The position numbers and the translations under genes are program-made. 64,000 nt of DNA, taken from NCBI GenBank assembly GCA_021397845.1, contig CM038044.1, positions 45,990,354 to 46,054,353 on the forward strand, read 5' to 3'. This document shows, in pieces, positions 11,299-22,886 of the stretch. Position 1 is the first letter of the stretch. Each line of letters starts with the position of its first letter. The notes under the pieces were generated by a model, which saw only the letters and a list, made by a program, of their open reading frames with translations, was not told where the DNA came from and made no database searches. The stretch comes from Areca catechu. Lineage: Eukaryota; Streptophyta; Magnoliopsida; Arecales; Arecaceae.

Positions 11299-12319
11299 TT
11301 GCTTGTCACCGTTATCTCCACCAAGAGACTGCTTGTACAGTTCCCCACTCCCTACGATGTCGGGGAGATGAGGGGAGTATCCCAGTCGGTGCAACACTGC
11401 TTTCAAACCCTCTATGGGGCCAAGGTCCCCGAGGATGATCCAAAGGCAGATGATCTTGACCAAAGGGCCCAAGACCCTAGGGGAGGCCCGGTCGAGTGCC
11501 TGCTCTCTTATCCACTCGGAGATGACCCCACAAAGACGGTGCAGATTGGAGTCCAGCTATCCGAGGAGGAGAGGGCTCAACTACTGGAGTTCCTATGGGC
11601 AAGCACGGATGTATTCGCTTGGACAGTGGCGGACATGCCAGGTATTCCTCCTGACATCATTACTCACAAATTGAGTGTTGACCCAAAGCACATGCCAGTT
11701 CGGCAGAAGAAGAGAAGCTTCACCCTGGAGAGGCATGCAGCTATCAAGGAGGAAGTTGACAAACTCCTAGCCACCGATTTTGTTCGGGAGGTCCAATATC
11801 CGAGCTGGCTGGCGAACGTGATAATGGTAAGGAAGAACAATAGCAAGTGGAGGATCTATGTAGACTACACCAACCTCAACAAAGCATGCCCGAAGGATAG
11901 CTTCCCTCTACCGAAGATTGATCAATTGGTGGATGCCACCTCTGGCCACAGGCTGCTCTCCTTTATGGATGCATTCTTCGGATACAACCATATTTGCATG
12001 CACCGGGAGGACGAGGAGCACACCACCTTCATCACCGACCAGGGGACATACTGCTACAAGATGATACCCTTTGGTCTGAAGAATGCAGGAGCCACGTACT
12101 AGCATCTGGTCAATAAGGTCTTCAAGGACCAAATTGGCCGAAACATGCAAGTGTATGTGGATGACATGCTCATCATGAGCAAGCCGAGCTCGAGCCATGT
12201 TGCCAACCTCGCCGAATCCTTCCATAACCTGTGGCAACATTAAATGAAGCTGAACCCATCGAAGTCCGCCTTTGGAGTGGCGGCAGGAAAGTTCCTCGGC
12301 TTCATGGTCACCTAGAGAG
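11299..12319 (+). pseudogene. Tat reverse transcriptase
   Basis: Open from 11299 to 12099, then in the same frame with stops. RT motifs in order are VREVQYPSWLANVIMV, WRIYVDYTNLNKACPKD, FPLPKIDQLVDAT, LSFMDAFFGYN, MIPFGLKNAGATY and the catalytic VYVDDML (from 12148). Stops: TAG 12100-12102 (relatives have Gln), TAA 12241-12243 and TAG 12313-12315 (the homologous codon in copy J reads CAG). A phase change follows at about 12315-12325, where GFMVT is separated from YEANPEKVQEI. Confidence 0.88.
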
Positions 12320-13265
12320 GTACGAAGCAAACCCAGAGAAGGTCCAGGAAATCATCGACATGGAGCATCCGGCCTCCAAGAAGCAGGTCCAGCACCTAAC
12401 GGGGCATATTGCCACCCTCAACAGGTTCATCTCGAGGTCGGCTGATTGTTGCCTTCCATTCTTCAAGGCGTTGTGCAAGATGCATGGCTTCACCTGGAAG
12501 GAGGAGTGCAGGGTAGCCTTTGAAGAGTTGAAAAAATTCCTCGCCTCTCCCCCATTGCTCTCCAGGCCGGAAGAGGGGGAGGAGCTCCTGCTCTACCTGG
12601 CGGTTACACCCAGAGCCGTCAGCTCGGTTCTCATCCTCACAGATGAGGAAAAATCTCAAAAGCGAGTATACTACACCAGCAAAATCCTCCGTGATGCGGA
12701 GATCAGGTATACTCGCTCCGAGAAACTCATTTTTGTACTAATAATGTAGTCTAAGCACCTCATGCCCTACTTCCAAGTGCACTCGATAGTGGTCATGATG
12801 GACCAGCAGCTGAGGACCATACTCAGCCACCCCGAGACATCCGGGAGATTGGCCAAGTGGTCATTGCTGCTCAGCGAGTTCGACATAGTGTATCGGCTGA
12901 GGTCCTCGCAGAAGGCTCAAGACCTAGCTGACTTTGTAGTCGAGTGCACTGGGTTCGTCGAGGAGCTAGAGTAGACAATAACGGAGCCCAGACTAGAGGA
13001 GGAACCTTGGATCCTCCACGTGGATGGTGCATCCAATTCCAGCAGGAGCGGAGCAGGCCTCATCCTCACCAACAGCGATGGGGTTGTGACAGAATGCGAC
13101 CTCTGCTTCAAATTCACCGCAACAAATAACCAAGTGGAGTACGAGACACTCCTCGCAGGTCTAAGAGTCTCCTGCAAGCTGGGTGTGCAGAATCTAAAAG
13201 TCTTCACCGACTTCCAGCTAGTTGCCGGACAAGTCTCCGGAGAGTATGAAGACAAGGACAACTAG
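12320..13265 (+). pseudogene. Tat RNase H plus second (aRNH) RNase H domain
   Basis: The first RNase H is seen in FTWKEECRVAFEELKK, LLLYLAVTPRAVSSVL and VYYTSKILRDAEIRYT, ending in QKAQDLADFVVE. After a TAG near 12972 a second domain begins: WILHVDGASNSSRSGAGLIL, VEYETLLAGLRVS and VFTDFQLVAGQVSGEY. That second, archaeal-type RNase H is a published hallmark of Tat elements. Stops at about 12747 and 12972, and TAG 13263-13265, interrupt the frame. Confidence 0.87.
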
Positions 13266-14699
13266 ATGATGAAGTACCTGGAGCAGGTTCACTCGAGCAC
13301 GACGGGTTTTCGGCACTTCAGCATCTTCCACATCCCATGTGGAGAGAATGCACGTGCGTATGCACTGTCTAGACTCACAACCATGTCGGACTCATCGCTG
13401 GGACGCGCCTACATCGAGTACCTCAAAAGTCCAAGCTACGAAGGCTTAGAGGAGGTGCATCAAGTCACCCCCGAGCTAAGATGGATGGAAAAGTATGTTA
13501 GGTACATCGTTGACGGCTCCCTACCCGAGGACCACATAGAAGCGGCCCTCGTCAAGAAGAAGGCCTTCCAATTCGTTCTGATGGAGGGCCAGCTCTATCG
13601 CCAATCTTACTCTTACCCACTCCTGAAGTGCCTCAGGTCCACAGAGGCAACCTTTGTGCTCCAAGAGATACACGAAGGCTTCTGCGGGAACCATGTGGGA
13701 GGGAGAACACTGGCTTATAAAGCCTTTCTCCAGGGGTACTTCTGGGAGACCATGAGGGAGGAAACCGCCGACTTCGTTAAAAGGTGCGACAAATGCCAGT
13801 GCCATGCTAACATACAGTGCCAGCCGGCGAAGCCGATCTCCCAACTCTTAGCCCCTTGGCCTTTCGCCCAGTAGGGAATGGACATCTTGGGACCGTTTCC
13901 CCCTGCACTAGAGCAACGAAGGTTCTTGCTGGTGGTGATCGACTACTTCACTAAGTGGATCGAGGCGGAGCCACTGGCCCAGATCGCGGAAGCCAATGTC
14001 CGCCAATTCTTCTGGAAGTCAATTATTTTCTGCTTCGGACTCCCCCATTGTATCATCACTAACAATGGGCGACAATTCGATAATCGGGAGTTCGAAGGGT
14101 TCTATGCTGAACACGGCATCCAACATCGATTCACCTCGATAGCTCACCCTTAGACAAACAGGGAAGCTGAGGTGACTAATCGGACCATCCTTCAAGGGCT
14201 CAGAACCAGGCTGGACCAAGCCAAGGGCAGGTGGGCGGAAGAACTCCCAAGCGTTCTGTGGGCCTACCACACAACGCCCAGAATGGCAACTGACGAGATG
14301 TCCTTCAACCTTATTTTCGGCACCGAGGCAATCATCCCGGCCAAGCTCGGTGTGCCCACGCTACGGGTGCAACAATATGACGAGGCACGAAACTCAGCAC
14401 ACCTCCTACTCAACCCGGATCTCCTCGAAGAAATAAGGGATAAAGCATGGATACGAATGGTGGCATACCAGCAACGAGTAGCTTGGTACTACAATGCCCG
14501 GGTCAGGCCAAAAGCCTTCAGACCCGGAGACTTGGTGCTATACTGGGCAGAAGCATCTCAACCTCGGGAGTGCGGCAAGCTCTCACTGAACAGGGAAGGC
14601 CCTTACAAGGTGGCTGAGGCCCTCTCACTGGGGGCCTATTATCTCGAGGACCTCGATGACGTCAGGTTTCCTCGAACATGGAATGCCTGCAATCTGTGA
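13266..14699 (+). pseudogene. Tat integrase
   Basis: The H-H-C-C module is visible (IHEGFCGNHVGGRTL and CDKCQCH). The catalytic core starts GMDILGPFPPA after a TAG at 13872-13874 where relatives carry Trp. The second catalytic Asp is replaced: TNNGRQFD is read where the family has T-D-N-G, codon 14061-14063. The Glu region AEVTNRTIL follows a TAG at 14151-14153 (HP-stop-TN, Gln in relatives). The C-terminus (FRPGDLVLYWAEAS, GPYKVAEALS) ends in a TGA at 14697. No chromodomain follows, as expected for Tat. Confidence 0.88.
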
Positions 14700-15069
14700 A
14701 GATACTATCAATAATGTAATGTTTCCCACAAATAATAATAAAGATGTTTTTTCCTTTGCGCGAGTATCTATTTGCCTTGCAGAAAAATTTCCAAGACGTC
14801 TTCGAGCCCAGCTCCGAGATGCCAAGACCTGAGCCCAGCTCTCAGGCAACCCAAGACTGGGGCCCAGCTCTCCGGCCAAGGGATCTTCGAGCCGACCTGC
14901 TCTCAAGTCATCAACATCTTCGAGCCCAGCTCCAAGATGCCAAGACCTGAGCCCAACTCTCAGGCAACCCAAGACCGGGGCCCAGCTCTTTGATCAAGGG
15001 ATTTTCAAGCCAAGCTACTCTCAAATCATTAATGTCTTCGAGCCCAGCTCCGAAATGCCAAGACCTGAG
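14700..15069 (+). repeat. Tat 3' untranslated region, first part of 117-bp tandem array
   Basis: After a short AT-rich stretch with an AATAAA-like sequence near 14737, tandem units begin at about 14800 with period 117 (GCCAAGGGATC at 14875, a diverged copy near 14992). The array is cut at 15069 by LTR B and continues at 22887. Confidence 0.85.
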
Positions 15070-16621
15070 TGATGCAGAACGAAAAAGATGATGCGATGCG
15101 GAAGTAAAATTAAGACTAATTCTTTTTTTTTTATATATTTTTAGAAGTCGGCTTAGACTCAAAGGAAAGTTAAACTAAATTGAAAGAAACTATATAATAA
15201 TTGAAAGCACAATTCAAATAAACTAGAATATCAGAGTAGTTCAGAAGTAAAGGATCGCTGGGGGTTGAGAAACTCCCAGACCTAGGGTTTCGCTCTGAAC
15301 TTTCAACAGGATAGAAGTAAAGAGAAGAGAAGAGTTATAGACCAGACAGTGATCTTCACAGAGTTTAGTGGAAGGACTCTCTTGAGCAGATTGTTGGATC
15401 CCCGGATTCGGATATCTTCGTAATGGATCCTCCAATACTGGTCCTTTGATAGAGTTGGCTTCTCCTGAACTCAAGATCTGGGAAAGAAGAAGAACAAGTT
15501 ATGGAACCAGATACTCAAGGAAGGATTTACCAGATAGAAGAACTTGAAAGTTGATGTTGCTGAAGTCCTGATTCTCCTGGATGCTGATCTGACTTCCTCT
15601 GGGATTTGCTTTGTATTCGAAGTAGCCGAACTGGACCTGGATGCTGTGGTCGGCCTCTACTTGGAGAGAGGGGCCGTGAGAAGATGAGGTAGGTTAGGGT
15701 TTGGTGGAATGTAGAAGAAGATGGGTGGCTAGGGTTTGGAGTTGAAGTGGCTATCCTAGGGTTTTGGGGTTGGAGATCTCACACCTCCTCAAGGTTCCTA
15801 GGGAACCTGGATTTACTCCCTCACGGAGCTCAACACCTGAATGCAAGTGCGGAAGAGAGAAACACAAAGTTGCTCACACAAAATTTGAATTCATTCATCA
15901 GTATCCTTTAAAACTTACAAGAGGGATTTATTTTATAGGTCTTTACAAGAGGTCAGGGTTTTACATCTTCCCATGTGGGACTAATAGGATGGATCCTCAA
16001 ATTAGGTTTGTAGAATCAATTTCTTCTCATATGGCCGGCCAAGAGCTTCCATAAGTGTTGATTGATGGCTCCAAACGGTAAGTAGGTGGCGCCTCCTAGC
16101 CTTGCTCTTCAAGAAAATTTTTTTTCCTTCCATGCCTGGTTTTATCTGGAAATATTTGGGTGCCTCCTAGTCTTGCTCCCCAAGCTTTGCTCCTTTCTTT
16201 TCATAGCTTGGCTCTTATGGAAATATTTTGGGCACCTCCTTGGATTGAGGATCCTAAATTGATTTCTCCTTAAGTGGCGCATGAAAGAAGGGACCTGCTT
16301 TCTTGTGGTGTGGGGACCAAAGTACACTAGATGGAGATGTGGCACCCCATGGACTCTGGCGTGTGGCTAGGAGTGTGGCGCCCACTTGCTTGGGCCTGGG
16401 AGAAAATGTGGCACCCTGGAGAAGACCTAGACCACTACTAGGACTTGTACTGAGTCAACATGACTCAACAAAATTTAAATTGCAGGAAAATACAGACTCG
16501 AACTTGAGTTGACCAAGTCAACCCTTATTACAAAACCAGAAAACCCCAATTCTTCGGGCAAGGTCAATCAGAGATCCAGATGGAGCCCTGAAGTCTTCTT
16601 CTGAGTCTGGTGCCCGCACCA
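15070..16621 (-). repeat. Chromovirus LTR B
   Basis: 1552 bp, TGATGCAGAAC...GCCCGCACCA, followed by the polypurine region and chromodomain on its right, so it is a 3' LTR of a minus-strand element. Clearly the same family as A, more diverged. Confidence 0.88.
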
Positions 16622-17804
16622 ATTTTCCCGGGATGGGAGGAACTCGACCCTGTCGAGTATGGATCAAGTTGGCTCTGGTATCTCTCCAAGAGGTATGGGT
16701 CCAATTCTTGTAATTCTTCTCGGGAGATCCAAGAGTCATCAGAATCTGGCCTTCCTTGCCAGCGGACCAGGTATCTTTGGTATCCTCGATTACGAGTAGA
16801 GATAACCTGATCATCCAGGATCTTTTCAATCTGCTCTTTCCTCACAGGCCAGTTTGTTGGTGGACACACAGGGTTGGGTTCATTCTCAAGAGCAGGATTA
16901 GGCTCAAAAGGCTCACTGGGAATCACAGCTGGCTCTCTATACTCTACTATGTCTGTAATGTTGAAAGTGGAGCTAATGCCTAGTTCTGAAGGCAACTCAA
17001 GCACATAGGCATTGGACCCTACTCTCTTCACCACTCTAAATGGTCCAGCTCCTCTAGCATGTAACTTTCTAACGGTTCCATGAGAAAACCGTTCACGCCT
17101 TAACCTAATCATTACATAGTCTCCCTCAACAAAAGTTTTGACTCGCCTTTGAGAATCAGCCAACTTCTTATAAGTTTCATTACTTAAATTTATTTTGGCA
17201 TGAATTTCTTTATGCAAGTCTTTTATATGCTGTGAAAAAACTTCAGCGGACTCTGAGACTCGTGTATGGACTGGTAAAGGAGCTAGGTCAAGAGATGTGT
17301 GAGGTTTGTAACCATGCACAATTTCAAATGGACTCTTACCTATAGACCTATTGATCGAGTCATTGTATGCAAATTCAGCTCTAGGTAAGTACAAATCCCA
17401 GTTCCTAATGTTTTCACCAACAAGACACCTTAACAGATTGCCTAAACTACGGTTCACTACTTTGGTTTGGCCATCAGTTTGGGGATGATAGGAAGTTGAA
17501 AACTTAAGTTTTGTCCCTAACTTATGCCAAAGGGTTTTCCAAAAATAGCTGGTGAACTGGACATCCCTATCTGAAACAATTGACTTAGGTAGGCCATGGA
17601 GTCGAACTATCTCATTAAAGAACAGGGTGGCTACCTTAGATGCATCAAATGTTTGGGAACAAGGCAAGAAATGGACCATCTTAGAAAATCGGTCGACTAC
17701 AACACAGATAGAGTCATGCCTCCTCTGGGTCTTAGGCAAACCTAACACAAAGTCCATGCTCACATCTTGCCAAGGGCGATCTGGGACAGGGAGTGGGGTA
17801 CTTC
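16564..17804 (-). pseudogene. Chromovirus B integrase core to chromodomain, truncated
   Basis: An open frame of about 413 codons from the integrase core (DVSMDFVLGLPK) through the second Asp (VSDRDVQF), the third acidic position and the chromodomain (ILDDQVISTRNRGYQRYLVR, WQGRPDSDDSW). The catalytic Glu reads Lys (DGQTKVVN where A has DGQTEVVN), so it would be inactive. Its 5' side is cut at 17804, where a piece of Tat gag in antisense joins in frame, giving a chimeric start MRWELRS. Confidence 0.87.
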
Positions 17805-17914
17805 TGAGCTCCCACCTCATACGATCTGCCTTCTCGACGTGGATGTACTTCTGAGCTCGGAAGAGGAGCTCGGAGTAAGTCTTCTGGGGCTTCTTATCGA
17901 GCGAGTAGGTCAGG
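17805..17914 (-). pseudogene. Antisense Tat gag scrap between chromovirus pieces
   Basis: The reverse complement encodes LTYSLDKKPQKTYSELLFRA and QKYIHVEKADRMRWELR, matching Tat Gag around 1525-1625 of this window. Orientation is opposite to the surrounding Tat element, so it comes from a different Tat copy. Confidence 0.82.
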
Positions 17915-19532
17915 TGATGCAGAACAAATAAGATGATGCGATGCAGAAGTAAATTAACACAAATTTTTTTTTTTTTGTGTGTTTTGTTAGAAGTTGGCTT
18001 GACTCAAAAATAAGGCTAACTAATATTGAAAGAAAATATGCACTGAAAGAAAGAACAATTCAAAAGAGTAGATTATCAGAGTAATAAAGAAGTAGGATCG
18101 CTGGGGATTGAGAAACCCCCAGACCTAGGGTTTACTCCTCTTTCAAGAAATAGACGAAGAGAGAAGAGAAGGTTTTATACTTGACTGTGATATCTCTCTT
18201 TGCTTCAATTGAAGGACACTCTTGAGCAGATTGTAGGATCCTTGGAGACGGGGTATCTTCGTAATGGATTCTCGGATTGTAGTCCTATGGCAAGGTTGGC
18301 CTTCTTCTCGTATTCTGGATCTGGAAAAGATGAAGAACAAGATAAAAATGTAAGAAACTTAAGGAAGAGACCTTTACCTGGGATAGCTCCGGACTGCTCG
18401 AACTTTGAAGATGAGGGAAGAGTATGGAGGTGGCGGTGGAAGATGGAGTGGATTTAGGGTTTGGCTGGTAGGGTGGCGACTTGCAGATGAAAAGGACCTA
18501 GGGCTTGATATAGTGGGTGGTGGCTTGGAGAAGGAGATGGAGGCCTTGAATGAAGTGGGAATAGGGTTTAGGAACTTGGGTGTTGGCGGCTAGGATGATG
18601 AAAGAAAATTAGGGTTGGCGGCCAGGGATGAAAGCGGGACAGGGTTTTGGTAACTTTGGAGATCTCTCACCTCCTCAAGGCTCCAATAGAACCCGGATTT
18701 ACTCCCTCATGGAGCTCAACACTCAAAGAAGTGCGGAAGAAGAGAACACAAGGTTGCTCAACACAAGAAAAGATTTCATTTACTCATCCTAATCAAAAGA
18801 TTACATAAGGGTCCAATATATAGACCTTGCAAGAGAAACAAAATTACACTACTTCCCATGTGGGACTAAACATTCATCCTAAGCATGAAAAACTTTCCCT
18901 TGACCGACCAGGCTTTTTTCCTTAGAGTGGGTGGCCTCAAATGCAAGGTGATGGCTTCATATGGCAGGTATGTGGGGCACCTCCTAGTTCTTCTCCTTAA
19001 GTCATGGGTTTTCCTTCCATGACTTGCTCTTTCTTGGAAGAAAATACTCATCTCCTAGTCTTTCTCCCCAAGACTAGGCTCCTTCCATTCATAGCCAGGT
19101 ACTTTAGGCAGGTGTGGGCGCCTACCTTGAAGTCCTCTCCAAGAAAAATCCCCTGCTCCTTTAGCTTGGTTACTTTTGGCAGCTTGTGGGCACCTTCCTT
19201 GACTTCTCCTAAGAAAATTTTCTTGCTCTTTTGGGCGTGGGGACTAGGGACACTGGGATGAAATGTGGCGCCAACTGGTCCTGGGAGTGTGGCGTCCACT
19301 TGCATTTGGCCTTGGAAGAAAAAATGACGCCCTAGGGAATGGCGCCAACCAGGACTTGACTTGGACTTAGACTGAGTCAACATGACTCAACAAAATGAAA
19401 TGCAGACTCAAAGAAATAAAATAATTTGGTTGACCAGGTCAACCCTTATTACAAACCCTAATCTTCGGGCAAAGTCATTCAGAGATCTAGATGGAACCCT
19501 GAAGTCTTCTTCTGATTCTGGTGCCTGCACCA
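17915..19532 (-). repeat. Chromovirus LTR C
   Basis: 1618 bp, TGATGCAGAACAAATAAG...GTGCCTGCACCA, with chromodomain sequence adjoining on the right. More diverged from A than B is. Confidence 0.87.
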
Positions 19533-20340
19533 ATTCTCCCGGGGTGGGAGGAACTCGACCCTGTCGAGTAAGGCTCAAGTTGGCTTTGGTATCTCTCCAA
19601 GAGATCTGGATCCAGCTCTTGTAATTCATCTCGGGAGATCCAAGAGTCATCAGAATCTGGCTTTCCTTGTCAGCGGACCAGGTATCTTTGGTATCCTCGA
19701 TTACGAGTAGAGTTAACCTGATCGTCCAGGATCTTTTCAATCTGTTCTTTCCTCACTGGCCAGTTTGTTGGTGGACACACAGGGTTGGGTTCACTCTCAA
19801 GAACAGGATTAGGCTCAAAAGGCTCACTGGGAATCACAGCTGGCTCTCTATACTCTACTAGGTCTGTAATGTTGAAAGTGGGGCTAATGCCTAGTTCTGG
19901 AGGCAACTCGAGCACATAGGCATTGGATCCTACTCTCTTCACAACTCTAAATGGTCCAGCTCCTCTAGCATGTAACTTTCTAACGGTTCCAGGAGGAAAC
20001 TGTTCAGGCCTTAACCTAATCATTACATAGTCTCCCACAACAAAAGTTTTGACTCACCTTTGAGAATCAACCAACTTCTTATAAGTTTCATTACTTAAAT
20101 TTATTTTGGCATGAATTTCTTTATGCAAGTCTTTTATATGCTGTGCAAAAACTTCAGCAGACTCGGAGACTCGTGTGTGGACTGGTAAAGGGGCTAGGTC
20201 AAGAGGTGTGTGAGGTTTGTACCCATGCACAATTTCAAATGGACTCTTACCTGTAGACCTATTGACCGAGTCATTGTATGCAAATTCAGCCCTAGGTAAG
20301 TACAAATTCCAATTCCTAGTGTTTTCACCAACAAGACATC
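19533..20340 (-). pseudogene. Chromovirus C integrase C-terminus and chromodomain, broken
   Basis: Reads from CLVGENTRNWNLYLPRAEFA through SPFEIVHGYKPHTPLDLAPL to the GPFRVVKRVG and chromodomain motifs. A stop lies at about 20055 (SQR-stop-VKTF). The piece stops abruptly at 20340, where LTR D starts in opposite orientation. Confidence 0.85.
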
Positions 20341-21989
20341 TGGTGCGGGCACCAGACTCAAAAGAAGACTTCAGGGCTCCATCTGGATCTCTGATTGACA
20401 TTGCCCGAAGAATTAGGATTTTTTGGTTTGTAATAAGAGTTGACTAGATCAACTTAATTTAGCTTGAGTCTACATTACCTGCATTTTATTTTGTTGAGTC
20501 ATGTTGACTCAGTAGTGGACTAGGGTTTCAACCTGGGATGTTACATTTTCTCCCAAGACCAGGCAAGTGGACACCACACTCCCAACCACACTCCCAGTCC
20601 AAGGGGCGCCATATCTACATCCAGCAGCCTTTGGTCCCCACTCCACAGATGGCAACTTCCTTCTCTCATGCGCCACATAAAGAGAAGTCCACCAAGAGAC
20701 CACAAATCAAGGGGGCGGCCAAGACATTCCCAAGAAACCCAAAGCAAAGAAGGGAAGAAATCCTCTTGGAAGAGAGCTTCAAGGGGGCGCCCACTACCTG
20801 CCAAAGACATCCAAAACAAAGATGGGAAGGACCTTGACTTAGGGAGGAAGAAAAGGAGAAGTCCAAAAGAGTTGATCCAGGGAAGGAAGAAAATCTTTCT
20901 TGAAGATCCAAGCAAGGTGGCGCCATCTACCTGCCTTTTATAACCCAAATCCAATTTTTTTGGTACTTTGGCCGACCATATGTGAAGGATTTGCCCTAAT
21001 TTGTAGATCCCCTCCTTTAGTCCCACATGGGAAGATGTGAAACCCTCCTCCCTTGTAAAGCCTTATAAATTAAACCCCTCTTGTAAGTTTAAAAAAAAAT
21101 CAGATGAATGAAAGAAATTTTTCTTGAGCAAACTTGTGTTTTCTCTTTCCGCACTTGCTTCCAGGTGTTGAGCTCCGTGAGGGAGTAAATCCGGGTTCCC
21201 CTGGAACCTTAAGGAGGTGAGAGATCTCCAAAACCCCAAACCCTAGGTTAGCCACTCCACTCCCAAACCCTAGCCGCCATCACCCTTCTCTTTCCACCAA
21301 GCCCAAGTCTATTTCCCTTCTCACGGCCACCATCTCCAAGTCCAGGCCGACCACCAGCATCCAGCTCCAGTCCAGATACTGCAGATCTACAACAATTCTA
21401 AGAGGAAGTCAGATCGGCCGCCAGGAGAATTCGATTTCAGCAACTTCAGCCTTCAAGTTTTTCAACCTGGTAAAATCCTTTCTTGAGTTTCTGAATTCCA
21501 TCTTTTGTTCCTCTTCTTTCCCAGATCTTGAGTCCAGGAGAAGCCGACCAAACCACGAGACCAGTATTGGAGGATCCATTGCGAAGATAGCCGACTCCGA
21601 GGATCCCACAATCTGCTCGAGAGAGTTCTTCCACCAGAATCCTGAGAAGATCACTGTCTGGTTAGTAAACCATCTCTCCTCTCTATTTCTATTCTGTTGA
21701 AGGTTCAGAGCGAAACCCTAGGTCTGGGAGTTTCTCAACCCCGAGCGATCCGTTACTTCTGAACTACTCTGATACTTTAGTTTCTTCTAAACTGTGCTTT
21801 CAATCCTTACCTAGTTTCCTTCAACGTAGTTTAGCTTTACTTTGAGTCGAAGCCAATTTCTGAAATATATAAAAAAATGCTTCTGAACTACTCTGATACT
21901 TTAGTTTCTTCTAAACTGTGCTTTCAATCCTTACCTAGTTTCCTTCAACATAGTTTAGCTTTACTTTGAGTCGAAACCAATTTCTGAAA
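20341..21989 (+). repeat. Chromovirus LTR D, plus orientation, 3' end missing
   Basis: Starts TGGTGCGGGCACCAGACTC, the element-sense start of these LTRs, and runs to CCAATTTCTGAA. The last ~70 bp expected before the terminal CATCA are absent. It holds an internal 113-bp duplication near its end. Confidence 0.85.
21767..21988 (+). repeat. 113-bp tandem duplication in LTR D
   Basis: CTTCTGAACTACTCTGATAC recurs at 21767 and 21880, and the following ~100 bases match in both, ending CCAATTTCTGAAA. Other LTRs of the family have one copy. Confidence 0.88.
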
Positions 21990-22886
21990 AACATCCTCAA
22001 ATTCTTCAAACAAAGGCCTAACATCCTGAGGAGGCTCTGAGGGTGTAGGAGTCCTAAGTTCCTTAGCAGTCAACATCCAAATGGGTGAACCACTATGAAT
22101 TTCTTGTTCTAGATCCTTAGCACTAATTAAGTTCACTCCAGTCTTCATCTCTTTGACCTTATTGGGTCCTTTAGCTACCTTGTCCTTAGGAGGGATTGAA
22201 TGGATTGTGATCTTTTTCCCATTAAAACTAAAGACACAGGTATTGGATTTTCCTAAGAGGGTGGCATCATGATCATATAACCAAGGTCTCCCAAGAATTA
22301 TACTGCTCACCCCCATGGGTAAGACATCACACCAAATCTTCTCTTGATAGGATTGCATCTGGATTTGGACCTGACATCTAGACTGGATGGGTATAGAGGT
22401 AGAGTCTACCCAAGAAACCTTATAGGGGTTGGGGTGGGGGACTGGGGTTAAGCCTAACATTTTGACAGTGCTAGCAAAAATTGCATTCACACAGCTCCCA
22501 CTATCTATGATGATCTTACATACGTATCCCCTAGTTTAAGGAAAGTCTGTAGGATGTTAGTCCTACACCAATCCTCCTGAACTCTACTCTGGGACAGGAT
22601 GCATCTCACAACCGCTAACTGGTCAGATTCTATGAATTCCTCCTCTCCTTCATACTCATCAACCAAATTCATTCCGACCTCATAAACTTCTTCTTCAAAT
22701 TCTTCATTGGGCCTGGAATTCTCTTCCTCTCCTTCTTCTATGTAAAGGGATCTACGAGGGCACTGGCTAGAAACATGACCTATCCTATGGCACTTAAAAC
22801 AGGCTATGGCTGTGCACTGGCTAGAGATATGACCGGGTTTTTGACACTTAAAATAGGTGATACTAGGGATTCTCTGGGTGCCTAGC
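21990..22886 (-). pseudogene. Chromovirus gag zinc knuckles and protease fragment
   Basis: On minus this reads ITYFKCQKPGHISSQC, a second knuckle CFKCHRIGHVSSQC, the acidic LVDEYEGEEE stretch, and protease downstream of its active site (MLGLTPVPHPNPYKVSW, SSIILGRPWLYDHDATLLG), ending at FEEFEDVF where LTR D sequence begins. Around 22510-22525 the active-site stretch is shifted out of frame. Orientation and order fit the missing gag-protease part of element C. Confidence 0.85.

Larger units (their letters stand above)
15070..22886. other. Rearranged cluster of chromovirus pieces inside the Tat tail
   Basis: Left to right: LTR B, integrase/chromodomain B, a 110-bp antisense Tat gag scrap, LTR C, integrase/chromodomain C, a plus-oriented LTR D lacking its end, and a gag-protease piece. 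The right side lacks an LTR and ends directly in Tat tail repeat at about 22886, so no target duplication matches the CTGAG before 15070. About 25 bp of repeat phase is missing across the cluster. Several insertions followed by deletions or recombination are needed; the exact order cannot be read from the sequence. Confidence 0.75.
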
